From contig JACCGJ010001622.1 in NCBI GenBank assembly GCA_013407085.1, positions 1 through 64,000 on the forward strand: 64,000 bases of DNA. The letters are read 5' to 3'. The translations under genes and the position numbers were made by a program. Below are positions 1 through 8,599 of this stretch, piece by piece. The notes below the pieces were generated by a model, which ran no database searches, was not told where the DNA came from, and was given only the letters and a program-made list of their open reading frames with translations. The stretch is from Atriophallophorus winterbourni. Lineage: Eukaryota; Platyhelminthes; Trematoda; Plagiorchiida; Microphallidae. How positions within the stretch are numbered: position 1 is the first letter of the stretch; each line of letters starts with the position of its first letter.

Positions 1-2310
1 ATGAAGATAGAAGATTTTCGGTATTCTAACAATAATCTGTTAGCCTTGTTTGCTGCTTCAGCATATTGAGTAGCCCATTTAAAATCTCCTGTTATAGTAA
101 TACCGAGATCCTTCACTTTCTGAGCAGCAGCTATTCTGATATGGTTCCCTCGCCGTCTTCTAGTTGCGTTGTCACCAAACCTGTCGTCAGAACGCAGCTC
201 TTCCCCGAGTTTAGTAATAAGTCCCATGCTATTGTCCACGCGATTACTTCTTCTAAATGAGAGATAAACGTATCTGTACTGTCGGTTCCTAGGATCTTAA
301 CATCATCAGCAAACAGAAAGCAACATGAATTTAAGCAGGCTGCCACGTCGTTTAAAAAATGAGAAAAAGTAGTGGACCAACCACTGAGCCTTGAGGCACT
401 CCGATGAGTATACCTTAGTCCTCCGATCACACCACTGCAATTCTAACATAGTGCAATTAATTAGGAAGCTGTCTAACCCATGATGTAGTTCACCTGTAGC
501 GTTACACATTCTTAGTTTGTAAAGAAGGTACCTATGGTTCAGTGAGTCAAAGGACTTTTGAAAATCAAGGTAGCATACTTCGACCACTCTCCCTTCATCG
601 AGCCGTAATGTCACTTCATCACGAAAGCTTAGAAGATTGGTTAGGCAGGACCATACTTACCAGAACCCGTGCTGGGTATCGGATAGTGAGGAATTGGCTA
701 CCAAATGTTTACATATCTGGTGCCGAAAGATTTTTTTCAAGCACTTGCGAAAATGCTAGCCAGGCTTACTGGCCTATAGTTGCGTACATCCACAAAGGGA
801 CCCTTTTGTATATGGCTCCTACCGTCGCTCGTTTCCTATCATCCGGTAGGAGTAAGGAAGCTGCAAAAAGATTGCTGATTGCATGGCTAACTATATTCGT
901 GAGCGGTTGAAAAATAGCCCGATGTATACCGTCGGGGCCAGCAGACTTCGTTTATTCCAGCTGCGAAAGAACTGTGGTGACCATTTCCTGATTAACCTCC
1001 ACAGAGCTAAAGAGAGGTGCTCTGCACTCGTGAGATTCTAAACGGTTACCTGAATCACGCCAATCAACACTGCAGAAGAAAAAATGCAACGCATCGGCTT
1101 TTTCCTGTGCAGTCAAAGCCGTGTTGCTATCATCTAACACTAACGTACTAATTTCTTTTCGGAAAGATCGTTTGGACTGAACATAGCCATAAAAAGCTTT
1201 CAAGTTTATCTTTGCTTTTTGACAAGTCTAGATCCGAAGTTCCTTTTATCTTTCCTTTGCAGCGCAACAGCTGCATTTCTGGTCTGTATGTACTGCAGTC
1301 TAGATTTGTGAGTTCCAGATAATTTGTAAGCCCTCCAGCTACGGTCACTCCATCTGATATCCTTGCGAATAGATGCGCTCAGGCAGGGGTTTTCCTCGAG
1401 TTTTCACTGGTTGTAGAGGAGCAAAACTTTCCTGTAGTTGTAAAAAGTGCCCTCTTATAATATTCCATGTGATTTCTACACCAGTTTATAATTCGTCTTG
1501 TTCTTAAATTAGATTCATTTCTTGAGTTTGTAGATGGACGATGTCCATTCGACCAAAGTTGCGGGACATCTTCACTTGGTGACTAGGGTGCACTAATATC
1601 CAGTCTAGAAGTATTACGGCGTGGTCGCTTTTGCCTAGTGGCGAAAGGTATGTGATCCCATAAATAACTTTTTCATGAGACAATAGAACCAAATCTAAAG
1701 TGGACGGAGTGTGTCCTATCCTAAACCTTGTAGGATCCCAGACATGCTGATAAAAGTCCTTGACATGAAACCATTCCAGACCCTACGATTTTGCTGACTC
1801 TCGTGAAAAAATTTCCGTACGCCAATCGATGCACAGGAGATTAAAGTCTCCAACAATTGGTAATGCGTTGCATTGCCCTTTTAGTACTCCTAATGTGTCC
1901 CTCAGTAATTGATCGTCCGATGTTGACGCAGTCGGTCTTCTATAAGCACATATAAGTGACAGTCTCCTCATAGCGACAATAAGAAATACCGATGTTATTT
2001 GGATTTTACGAGAAGCAACCTTCATGGATGTCTCAGTCTGGAGAAGGTCTTCATTTATCATAATTGGCACACCCCATCCCGCAGCACCAGTAACTCTATC
2101 CTGATAAAAATTGGCGTACTTAGATGATATAAATGATCACCTGATTTCAACCATGATTCGGAGATGGCAACTATATCGACCTGGTTTACCTGTGCAGCAA
2201 GGTGCAGCTCTCCCCACTTATTACATACACTGCAAGCATTTGTGTACAATACACAGGTAATTATATTCTGCCACATTTCAACCCACTATAACTCGGGGTC
2301 GGAGCACCCT
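1..2310 (-). mobile_element. CR1-like non-LTR retrotransposon, decayed, 3' end outside window
   Basis: Read on the minus strand, broken reading frames give an apurinic endonuclease followed by a reverse transcriptase. Endonuclease signatures are VDIVAISESWL near 2190, GDFN near 1850 and PLGKSDHAVI near 1640. A linker follows (952-1203). The reverse transcriptase shows YLDFQKSFDSLNHR near 550 and the catalytic FADD near 310. Stops and frameshifts separate the pieces, so it cannot make one protein. The order endonuclease, linker, RT with FADD is that of CR1/Jockey-group elements. The 5' end abuts part of a hammerhead SINE at 2320. Confidence 0.85.
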
Positions 2311-2314
2311 CGTT

Positions 2315-2401
2315 GTTATTTGTGACTACTCATCCGTTCCAAGAGCATCGAACTATTCACAAATTTGATCACGGCGGTCCGTAATGGAAGCACTGGACTC
2401 A
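2315..2401 (-). mobile_element. 3' part of an interrupted hammerhead SINE
   Basis: This segment matches 5081-5157 closely, through a shared run about gatcacg-cggtccgtaatg-aagcactggactca. The match stops at 2401, where a CR1-like element begins, and resumes at 4359 on its other side. It is therefore one half of a repeat split by an insertion. On the minus strand it carries what would be the cleavage side and stem I of the ribozyme. Confidence 0.65.
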
Positions 2402-4358
2402 CTGAGAAACAAAGTTATCAGCTTAATTCGAGATGATAAACAAGCGTTCAAATCGCAATTGATTACTCAGATGCACCAGAATCCGAAGCTCTTGTATAGA
2501 CTTGTAAACGATAGAACAAATATTGAACCAGGAGTCTTTGCCCTGAAAACTTCGTCCGGCTTCACAGAATCCATAAATCAGACCGCTGACCTGTTAGCAG
2601 ACTTTTATGCCGGCGTTTTTGCGCCGAAATCCATGGAGCCTGATCAGGAACCAATCGTTCGACTTGACCGACCGACCTTGAGTGAAGTATTGATTACTCC
2701 GATGGTGGTAGCGCAGTACTGACGAAAATTAAACGTAAAGAAATCTCCAGGACCAGACGAGATAACTCAAAAGCTGCTTGAAACATGCCATGCGCAGCTA
2801 TCCGAACCTCTATCTTGCATGTTTAATAATTTGCTCCAAGCTGGCGTAGTGCCACAAGACTGGAAACTGGGACAAATAATACCTATTTACAAAGGTGGTT
2901 GCCGTTCTGATGTTAAAAATTACAGGCCGGTGACCTTGCTGTCTTCGGTATCAAAAGTTTTTGAGCGAATAATAACCGCAGAAATCGTGCGACATCTGGA
3001 AACGAATCAACTTTTGGCAGTTGCCCAACATGGATTTCGCAGAAATCGCTCTTGTCTAACAAATTTGCTGACAAGCTTAGACGATTGGACGAGGATTGTA
3101 GATGCGGGGGGCTGTATTCATGCGTGCTACCTGGACATTTCTAAAGCGTTCGACAGAGTTGATCACAATTTACTCTTGAACAAGCTAAAGAAACACGGTG
3201 TTGTTGGAAGACTATACGAATTGCTAAGAGATTACCTCAGCAACAGACACATCCGAGTTCGTGTGGACGGCCTATTATCGAAGAACATCGATGTCACTGG
3301 CGGAGTTCCACAAGGCTCAGTGCTTGGACCAATACTGTTTCTAGTCTATATGAACGATATACCACTACCAAATGATAGTGAGGTGGTTTTGTTTGCTGAT
3401 GATATAAAAGTATGGAGGCAAATCAGAAATGCTGACGATTGTGTCTTGCTGCAAAACGATTTGAGTGCTTTGTTCAACTGGTCATCTGAAAATAAACTGT
3501 CATTGAATATGCAAAAGTCTAAGATGATTCAGATTGGTCGTGAACTTGGCTTTTCCCATCCATACAAGCTCGGTGACATTAACCTGGAGTACACCGAAAA
3601 ATAAAAGGACCTCGGTGTCTGGATTTGCGGCAGTTTGAAAAATGGTCTACAATGCGAAACCGTTTACAAAAGCGCGTCACTGCTGCTAGGCATGCTACGG
3701 CGATTATTTGGACGTTTTTCCCCGGGATGTTTTCCTCTCATGATGAATACATATAAACACCCGGTTCTAGATTATGCCGCACAAACCTGGACACCATGGC
3801 TCCAAAAAGACATCTTACTCCTGGATCGCATATACCGGAGAGCTTCTAAGCTTGTCATTGGTCTCGAAAATATGTCATTCGCCAGGCGACTCAGACAACT
3901 GGAAATGAGTACACTTGCACAAAGGAGAATGCCAGGTGATCTCATTCTCGCATACAAAATACTAACTACTGTTTCCCACCCCCTGGATATATTATTCCAC
4001 CTTTGAACTTCCAGCAACAGCCGTGGCCATGGTTGCAAGATGGAAATACCACAATCCAAACGGAACTGCCGTAGGTATTTTTATTCGGTACGTGTGTGCT
4101 TTGCTTGGAATTCCCTACCTTCCGATTTGGTAACCTCAAACAGCTTATCTATATTCAGATCAAAACTTGACGATTATATGAGAGCTAATCCGAATTTTTC
4201 CCCAAACTATTAATAAGCTATCATTGTCCCATTGATTTTGATTTTATTTATACTTATATATATACATTTGTTCCTATATTTCCACCATGTGGTCATTGTA
4301 AAGTTGATTGCTTTTTCAACCATAAATCTTGAATCTTGAATCTAGAATCTTGAAAAAA
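2402..4358 (+). mobile_element. 5'-truncated CR1-like retrotransposon
   Basis: Two frames (2402-2722, then 2819-3604) encode the linker and reverse transcriptase, and a third (3635-4006) the C-terminal region. Visible RT motifs are NYRPVTLLSSVSKVFER, QHGFRRNRSCLTNLL, CYLDISKAFDRVDH, GGVPQGSVLGP and the catalytic LFADD near 3395. No endonuclease is present, so the copy is 5'-truncated, as is usual for target-primed insertion. A stop at 2720, one at 3602 and frame changes inactivate it. The 3' end carries short repeats of the type aatcttg (4323-4350), as expected for CR1 tails. It lies inside a SINE whose uninterrupted copy is at 5081. Confidence 0.85.
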
Positions 4359-4397
4359 AGTTTCCGTCTTATTTGAGCTCATCAGTAGTGCATATCC
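4359..4397 (-). ncRNA. Degenerate hammerhead ribozyme half
   Basis: The minus strand reads CTGATGAG, then CTCAAATAAG, then GGAAAC. The conserved CUGAUGA and GAAA boxes are present, but the base of stem II no longer pairs as it does in the copy at 5150-5195. The cleavage side lies beyond the CR1 insertion at 2315-2401, so this copy should be inactive. Confidence 0.55.
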
Positions 4398-4475
4398 TTT
4401 GCTTCGGGGGTGGGATTTGAACCCGCGAACACCATTGTAGTCTCACGCCTTAACGACCTGGGCCTTCAAATCGGC
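4398..4475 (-). repeat. tRNA(Ser/Leu)-like SINE head
   Basis: On the minus strand, gtcgttaaggcgtgagac resembles a D-arm and A box of class II tRNAs, and GCGGGTTCAAATCCCACCCC is a T arm with a perfect B box (GGTTCAAATCC). The 5' acceptor strand does not pair with the 3' side and the anticodon arm is shortened, so this is not a functional tRNA. It sits directly upstream, in minus orientation, of the hammerhead at 4359-4397. That order, pol III promoter then hammerhead, matches the Sm-alpha SINE of schistosomes. Confidence 0.6.
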
Positions 4476-5080
4476 CGTGCATAAAGTTAATTTTTTCGCA
4501 AGTTTTTTCAACATTTTTCGTTAAATGCCAACGCTAGCTGTGGGCAAAATGCATAATTTTGTCGTATCAACTGAGGTCAAGTTTGGACGCGCAATTTTGA
4601 ATGAATCACGAGATACCGGGAATTTTTGTGGCAAATTTATCTCAAAACTTTTGTTTACACCATTTGGTAATAAACTGGATCACATGAGGAAATTATCAAT
4701 CAAGACGGAAAAGAAACATCGTTCAGTCGACTAATTGCTATCGGGACCTGTCGGTCAATTTGTTTCAAATTATTTGGTTAAATGTTTGTTACTTTTGAAA
4801 ATTCGTTTATATGAATAAAGCCAATTTCTTCTTCTTCTTCCGTCCACCGTTTGACCTATCGCAATTAGGCGTTTATGAACTGTTCTCCAGACTGGCACAT
4901 TTGAGTAGCTTTGTTTGCCCGACCTCTTCATGAGGAATTAGCAACATCTGTTGTGGTCGCCCAACCGAACAGATCTCCGTGTCAGGTCTCTCCATCAGAT
5001 ACAGTGTAACCTAACACCGTTTAGATCTGATGGGCATTGTTCTTTAAGCAAGGTTTGGAGAATATGTTGTTTATATTTGT
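4476..5080. other. No gene recognised
   Basis: A 69-codon open frame at 4525-4734 has no recognisable motif and the surroundings are AT-rich. I see no splice-supported exon and no repeat shared with the rest of the window. Confidence 0.3.
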
Positions 5081-5196
5081 CACTACTCATTCGTGCCAAG
5101 CCCGTTGAACTATTCACAAAGTTGATCACGACGGTCCGTAATGCAAGCACTGGACTCAAGTTTCGCTCTTATTTGAGCTCATCAGTAGTGCATATA
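5081..5196 (-). mobile_element. Hammerhead SINE fragment, uninterrupted copy
   Basis: It matches 2315-2401 joined to 4359-4395 with no insertion between them, so it represents the empty form of that repeat. On the minus strand the hammerhead core comes first, then the cleavage site and the remaining body. The tRNA-like head is absent here, replaced by a (TA)n run at 5193-5204. Confidence 0.65.
5145..5195 (-). ncRNA. Type I hammerhead ribozyme
   Basis: The minus strand gives stem I strand GCACUA, CUGAUGA, stem II GCUC-AAAUAA-GAGC (four Watson-Crick pairs), GAAA, a very short stem III (AC-UUGA-GU), cleavage triplet GUC, then stem I strand CAGUGC. Stem I pairs GCACU with AGUGC; only the pair next to the core (A and C) is mismatched. 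All conserved core bases are present. Short stem III and open stem I are typical of retroelement hammerheads such as schistosome Sm-alpha. Activity is inferred, not shown. Confidence 0.75.
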
Positions 5197-5217
5197 TATA
5201 TATACAGCAAATCTAAT

Positions 5218-5436
5218 TTATCCGAATAGGCAAGATACAAATAAATCAATTCTAAACGAATAACGCAATTCAAATGATGACAGCACGTGTGATTTAGGAT
5301 TTCGATGTTCTTCATCACTCACTTCCCAACGAACAGATACGCCACCTATTACTAAAGCCAGACAAAGTATGAATACTATACACAGATCTATAAATAGCCT
5401 CATTGTAAAACTAGAAATGTATAAATTATTCACCAT
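5218..5436 (-). CDS. Possible signal-peptide exon or ORF, unrecognised
   Basis: The frame runs 72 codons. From its second Met (5404) it has a charged start, a run of about 18 hydrophobic residues (FIDLCIVFILCLALVIGG) and then a hydrophilic part, which resembles a secretion signal. A good donor-like GAA|GTGAGT lies just after the hydrophobic run, so a first exon coding mainly a signal peptide is possible. No homologue is recognised and the area is AT-rich, so chance is a real alternative. Confidence 0.2.
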   Translation of the reverse strand: MVNNLYISSFTMRLFIDLCIVFILCLALVIGGVSVRWEVSDEEHRNPKSHVLSSFELRYSFRIDLFVSCLFG

Positions 5437-5539
5437 TTTATCTTTGACTATTGTAAATAATATATACTAATATAAATAAAAACCGAGAGCATAGTTTTAG
5501 AAACAATACAACGTATTTTCTCAAAATCAATCATCGGCT

Positions 5540-5946
5540 ATACCACCAGACAATCCTATAGAGAAAGATGTATACAACTGAAACTTGATCCCCTATGGTT
5601 TCGCAGACTGAAGCATAACCTCATCTTATTCTTTAAAATACAGTCAACGGATAATATGGAAATACGTTCGAATATTCACATACGGCATGATTTTAAATAT
5701 AGCTTGAGGAACAGTGAAAAAACTATCAAATTACCAAGGTTTCGTATTAAAGTAAGGAACAGTTTCTTCTTGAGTAAATATGCTAAACTGCGGAATCTTC
5801 TTCCAAGATATATAAGACTCAGTTCCTCTCTAAATGAATTCAAATCACATCTAGCTTCCTTTCTTACCATAGAAAAAATTTGCAATCTTCTAAATTTAAA
5901 TGTTCTACCTGATGATTTATATAATAATGGCATTCTTGGGTATTGA
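5540..5946 (+). pseudogene. C-terminal fragment of a LINE reverse transcriptase
   Basis: The translation reads KVRNSFFLSKYAKLRNLLP followed by SSSLNEFKSHL. This pattern (an NSFF block, an LP segment, then a SLN-FK block) is found at the extreme C-terminus of CR1/Jockey-group RTs. It ends at a stop near 5944. The codons are much more AT-rich than in the neighbouring CR1 copies, suggesting an older or different family. No catalytic domain remains. Confidence 0.45.
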
Positions 5947-6795
5947 TATTAAATAAACGTTCATAACGTTCGAAACAACATTCTCTCGCGTCTGAGTTTT
6001 TTCCTCCACAGTTAAATTCTCAATCCGCACCAAAATGAAACTGGCCCCCGAACCTCAAACTAGTGGAATAAATCACCTCCGCTTAGCATACAAGAAAACG
6101 GTTTATGTTCAGGAAAGATCATTCTATTTGAAGCAATCAAAATTAAAAAAATTTGGAACATAAACAATAGAGATTCTTCGCGCATCTTCGGTGGACCTTA
6201 TCCGTTGATCATCAGTGTTGCCGATAACATTCTAGACTTTTCCTCGCAATACCTGTGTTTTCGTACCATATCAGATCACGTACCGATTACCCGAAAACAA
6301 CTTTAAATACCGTTAACTTAATATTTATTGAACGTTAAATTCCGCTGAAACAAATGACCTTGAACAAATTGTTTTTGCAAATGTACATACTATAATCTGA
6401 TTGTACAAAATTTTGGAAATTATTGATCATGTTTAACATGCCTTGGATTCCCAAAAATAAAATTTATTTATTTATTCATTTATGTAAATAAATTTTCCCA
6501 GTCTGCTGGATAAAAAATTGATCATATTCAGATTATACGATTATAAACACCCAGAACAAAAGGCTTCGAAGAATCAACAAGGAGGAATCATCACGCTTCT
6601 TTCATGAACATTTACCGTGGATCTTAAGTGATTTCTGGATCCTTTATTGATTTTTTCCGCAATGACAGTATTTTTCCCGTTAATTGTCAAATCGTTTACA
6701 AACAAAGTGTTAATATTGTTTACCATCACAACTTTGGCCAACGTGATATTCCGCTGCATTTCTGACCTCATAAATTTATTCACGAATAAACATAG
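5947..6795. other. AT-rich stretch without a recognised gene
   Basis: It contains a (TTTA)n-like run near 6465-6490. Short open frames at 6574-6882 overlap on opposite strands and show no known motif. Nothing else is supported. Confidence 0.3.
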
Positions 6796-6805
6796 TTTTC
6801 TTATA

Positions 6806-7010
6806 ATCTTGCGGTCTCCACCTGATGATGGCAAACAGCCAAAAACCAGGATTGGTGTGTAATTGCGGGGAATGTGAGCCACACCATAATCTGATCATCC
6901 ATAAGCGCCTTGAGCGCTTGACGAAGAATCCTTTTGTGATTCTGTGTTTGAACATCGTGGTTTTTGTATAAACCATATGTAACAGTGAAATTAAAGTTTA
7001 ACTTAGTTTT
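6806..7010 (+). repeat. HH unit, diverged copy (+)
   Basis: The segment aligns with the 242-bp units at 7145-8000: ctccacCTGATGATGGCAA, then a (hat)gccataagcgcc-type block, a hairpin resembling gaatcc-ttttg-tgattc, and catcgtgg. Here stem II (UGGC/GCCA) pairs fully, but the GAAA box is changed to AAAA, so the ribozyme should be dead. Divergence suggests an older insertion than the main cluster. Confidence 0.6.
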
Positions 7011-7168
7011 CCTCTGTTATACGAATATTATGTAAACTGATCATGTTTATCATGCCTTGGATATACATTAATAAAGGATTCATTTAATAATGATAATAAT
7101 AACGATATGATAACTGAAACAAAACAGAATATAGATTCGAAGTAATGTGTTGCTCACATCCCCATACA

Positions 7169-7216
7169 TTACACATCACTACCGGTTTCTGGCTGTTTGC
7201 CGTCGTCAGGTGGAGA
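7169..7216 (-). ncRNA. Dimer-type hammerhead ribozyme, HH unit 1
   Basis: The minus strand shows stem I CCAC, core CUGACGA, stem II GGC-AAACA-GCC, GAAA, then self-complementary ACCGGU followed by A, giving a GUA cleavage site. The stem I partner is slightly altered here (GUGAUG). With no loop between the stem III strands a monomer could hardly fold, but two copies could pair ACCGGU with ACCGGU. Confidence 0.65.
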
Positions 7217-7410
7217 CAGTAAGATCAGGTTCAGTAAGCCTTGAAACAGTGGATTAAATGTAAACAAGGTTAAACTTGTATGCCAACTGTTATATAGGGT
7301 TCGTACAACGAACCACGATGTTTAGACACAGAATCACAAAGTGATTCTTGTTCAAGCACTCGAGGCGCTTATGGATGACCAAAGTAATGTGTTTGTCACA
7401 TCTCCATCTC

Positions 7411-7457
7411 TTACACACCACTACCGGTTTCTGGCTGTTTGCCGTCGTCAGGTGGAG
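7411..7457 (-). ncRNA. Dimer-type hammerhead ribozyme, HH unit 2
   Basis: All core elements are present: CCAC/GUGG stem I, CUGACGA, GGC/GCC stem II with an AAACA loop, GAAA, ACCGGU, and cleavage after GUA. The base pair nearest the core in stem II is a C-A mismatch, in place of the usual G-C. Confidence 0.7.
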
Positions 7458-7571
7458 ACAGTAAGATCAGGTTCAGTGAGCCTTGAAACAGTGGATTAAA
7501 GGTGAACATGGTTATACTCGTATGCCAACTGTTATATAGGTTTCGTACAACGAACCACGATGTTCAGACAC

Positions 7572-7615
7572 AGTCTGACGACGGCAAACAGCCAAAAACC
7601 GGTAGTGGTGTGTAA
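7572..7615 (+). ncRNA. Degenerate hammerhead, HH unit 3
   Basis: CTGACGA, the stem II strands and ACCGGTAGTGG are kept. The GAAA box reads AAAA, and the 5' strand of stem I is lost at the inversion junction (cagt instead of ccac). It should not cleave on its own. Confidence 0.6.
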
Positions 7616-8000
7616 GGGATGAGGATGTGTGCAACACATTACTTTGGTCATCCATAAGCGCCTCGAGTGCTTGACCAAGAATCACTTTGTGATTCTGTGT
7701 CTGAACATAGTGTTTCGTTGTACGAACCCTATATAACATTTTGCATACAAGTTTAACCTTGTTTACATCTAATCCACTCTTTCAAGGCTTTCTGAACCTG
7801 ATCTTACTGTCTCCACCTGACGACGGCAAACAGCCAGAAACCGGTAGTGGTGTGTAATGGATGGGGATGTGAGCAACACATTTTTTGGTCATCCATAAGC
7901 GCCTCGATTGCTTGACCAAGAATCACTTTGTGATTCTGTGGCTGAACATCGTGGTTCGTTGTACGAACCCTATACAAGAATATAGATTTATTTTATAGAT
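7574..8000 (+). repeat. HH units 3 and 4, tandem on the plus strand
   Basis: The orientation reverses at 7573/7574, and two more units follow with CTGACGA at 7575 and 7817, again 242 bp apart. The whole 7145-8000 block is thus a four-unit inverted array (two minus, then two plus). Unit 4 ends near 7975, after the ggttcgttgtacgaacc hairpin. Confidence 0.8.
7811..7857 (+). ncRNA. Dimer-type hammerhead ribozyme, HH unit 4
   Basis: Stem I CCAC/GUGG, CUGACGA, stem II GGC/GCC, GAAA and ACCGGU with a GUA cleavage site are all intact. It is identical in the core to units 1 and 2. The spacing to unit 3 means a read-through transcript would be cut into 242-nt monomers if both ribozymes were active. 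Confidence 0.7.
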
Positions 8001-8059
8001 TGAGCATTTTACCTTTCTGCAAGCTAGATTTTTAAAATTTGAATAAACTAAAATGCCCA

Positions 8060-8300
8060 TTTGCATGTATTTCCATCACGCACACCCTAGGATCGGTTTA
8101 ATGCTGTTTGCACTTTGCAGGTTGGGACAGGAAGATTAGGAACTCATGCGGTTGAAGCAGTGGAGGAATTGTAGAAAAACAAGCGTTTCTATGTTACTGT
8201 TGGATAAGCCTGGTGTGACCAAACTGTTGAAGCACATGTGTCCGAACACATATAATGTGGTTAAACTCATAACCACCAACTAAAATGCTCCTCTGCTTAC
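8060..8300 (-). repeat. HH unit, strongly diverged (-)
   Basis: Blocks cacaccctaggatcggttt, gctgtttgc, gcaggttgggacagg and gaagcagtgga line up in order with the minus-strand HH unit (cacaccactaccggttt, gctgtttgc, tcaggtggagacag, gaaacagtgga). The hammerhead core is destroyed. It looks like the oldest copy in the cluster. Confidence 0.45.
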
Positions 8301-8590
8301 ATTTACATCACAAACCTCAGGACGGGATTTACGCGGGAAATTGATGTAAATAAGAATTTCGGTTCATGGTTATGGATGCAAGCACAATATACATCTCTTT
8401 GGACAAATGCGATTGAAAGTGTTGGTCGTACCATTCAGCAGTGGCATTCAAACGCTATTCGTTTAGATACACCGCTGTCATTACATCACTGTAATATTAT
8501 ATCTAGCAAATACGTCGGACAGATATTTATGCTTTAGAATGCATCTTATGATATCTCGCACGGTCCATTACCTCGAGTTTCGGTGAGCAT
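8301..8590. other. No feature recognised
   Basis: About 290 bp between the HH cluster and a CR1-like element. I see no coding frame, repeat or RNA signature. Confidence 0.3.
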
Positions 8591-8599
8591 TTGTTTGGA

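Larger units (their letters stand above)
7145..7573 (-). repeat. HH units 1 and 2, tandem on the minus strand
   Basis: Two copies lie head-to-tail with ribozyme cores starting 242 bp apart (7169 and 7411 on the lower side). Each contains a hammerhead motif, a gaatcacaaagtgattc hairpin in unit 1, a ggttcgt-tgt-acgaacc hairpin and a conserved cctgatcttactgt block upstream of the core. Unit 2 is cut at 7573, where orientation flips. The two units are nearly identical to each other. Confidence 0.8.

Noticed and set aside
4401..4470. Functional tRNA gene
   Set aside because: The T arm and B box are good, but the acceptor stem does not pair and the anticodon arm is shortened; it is a SINE head.
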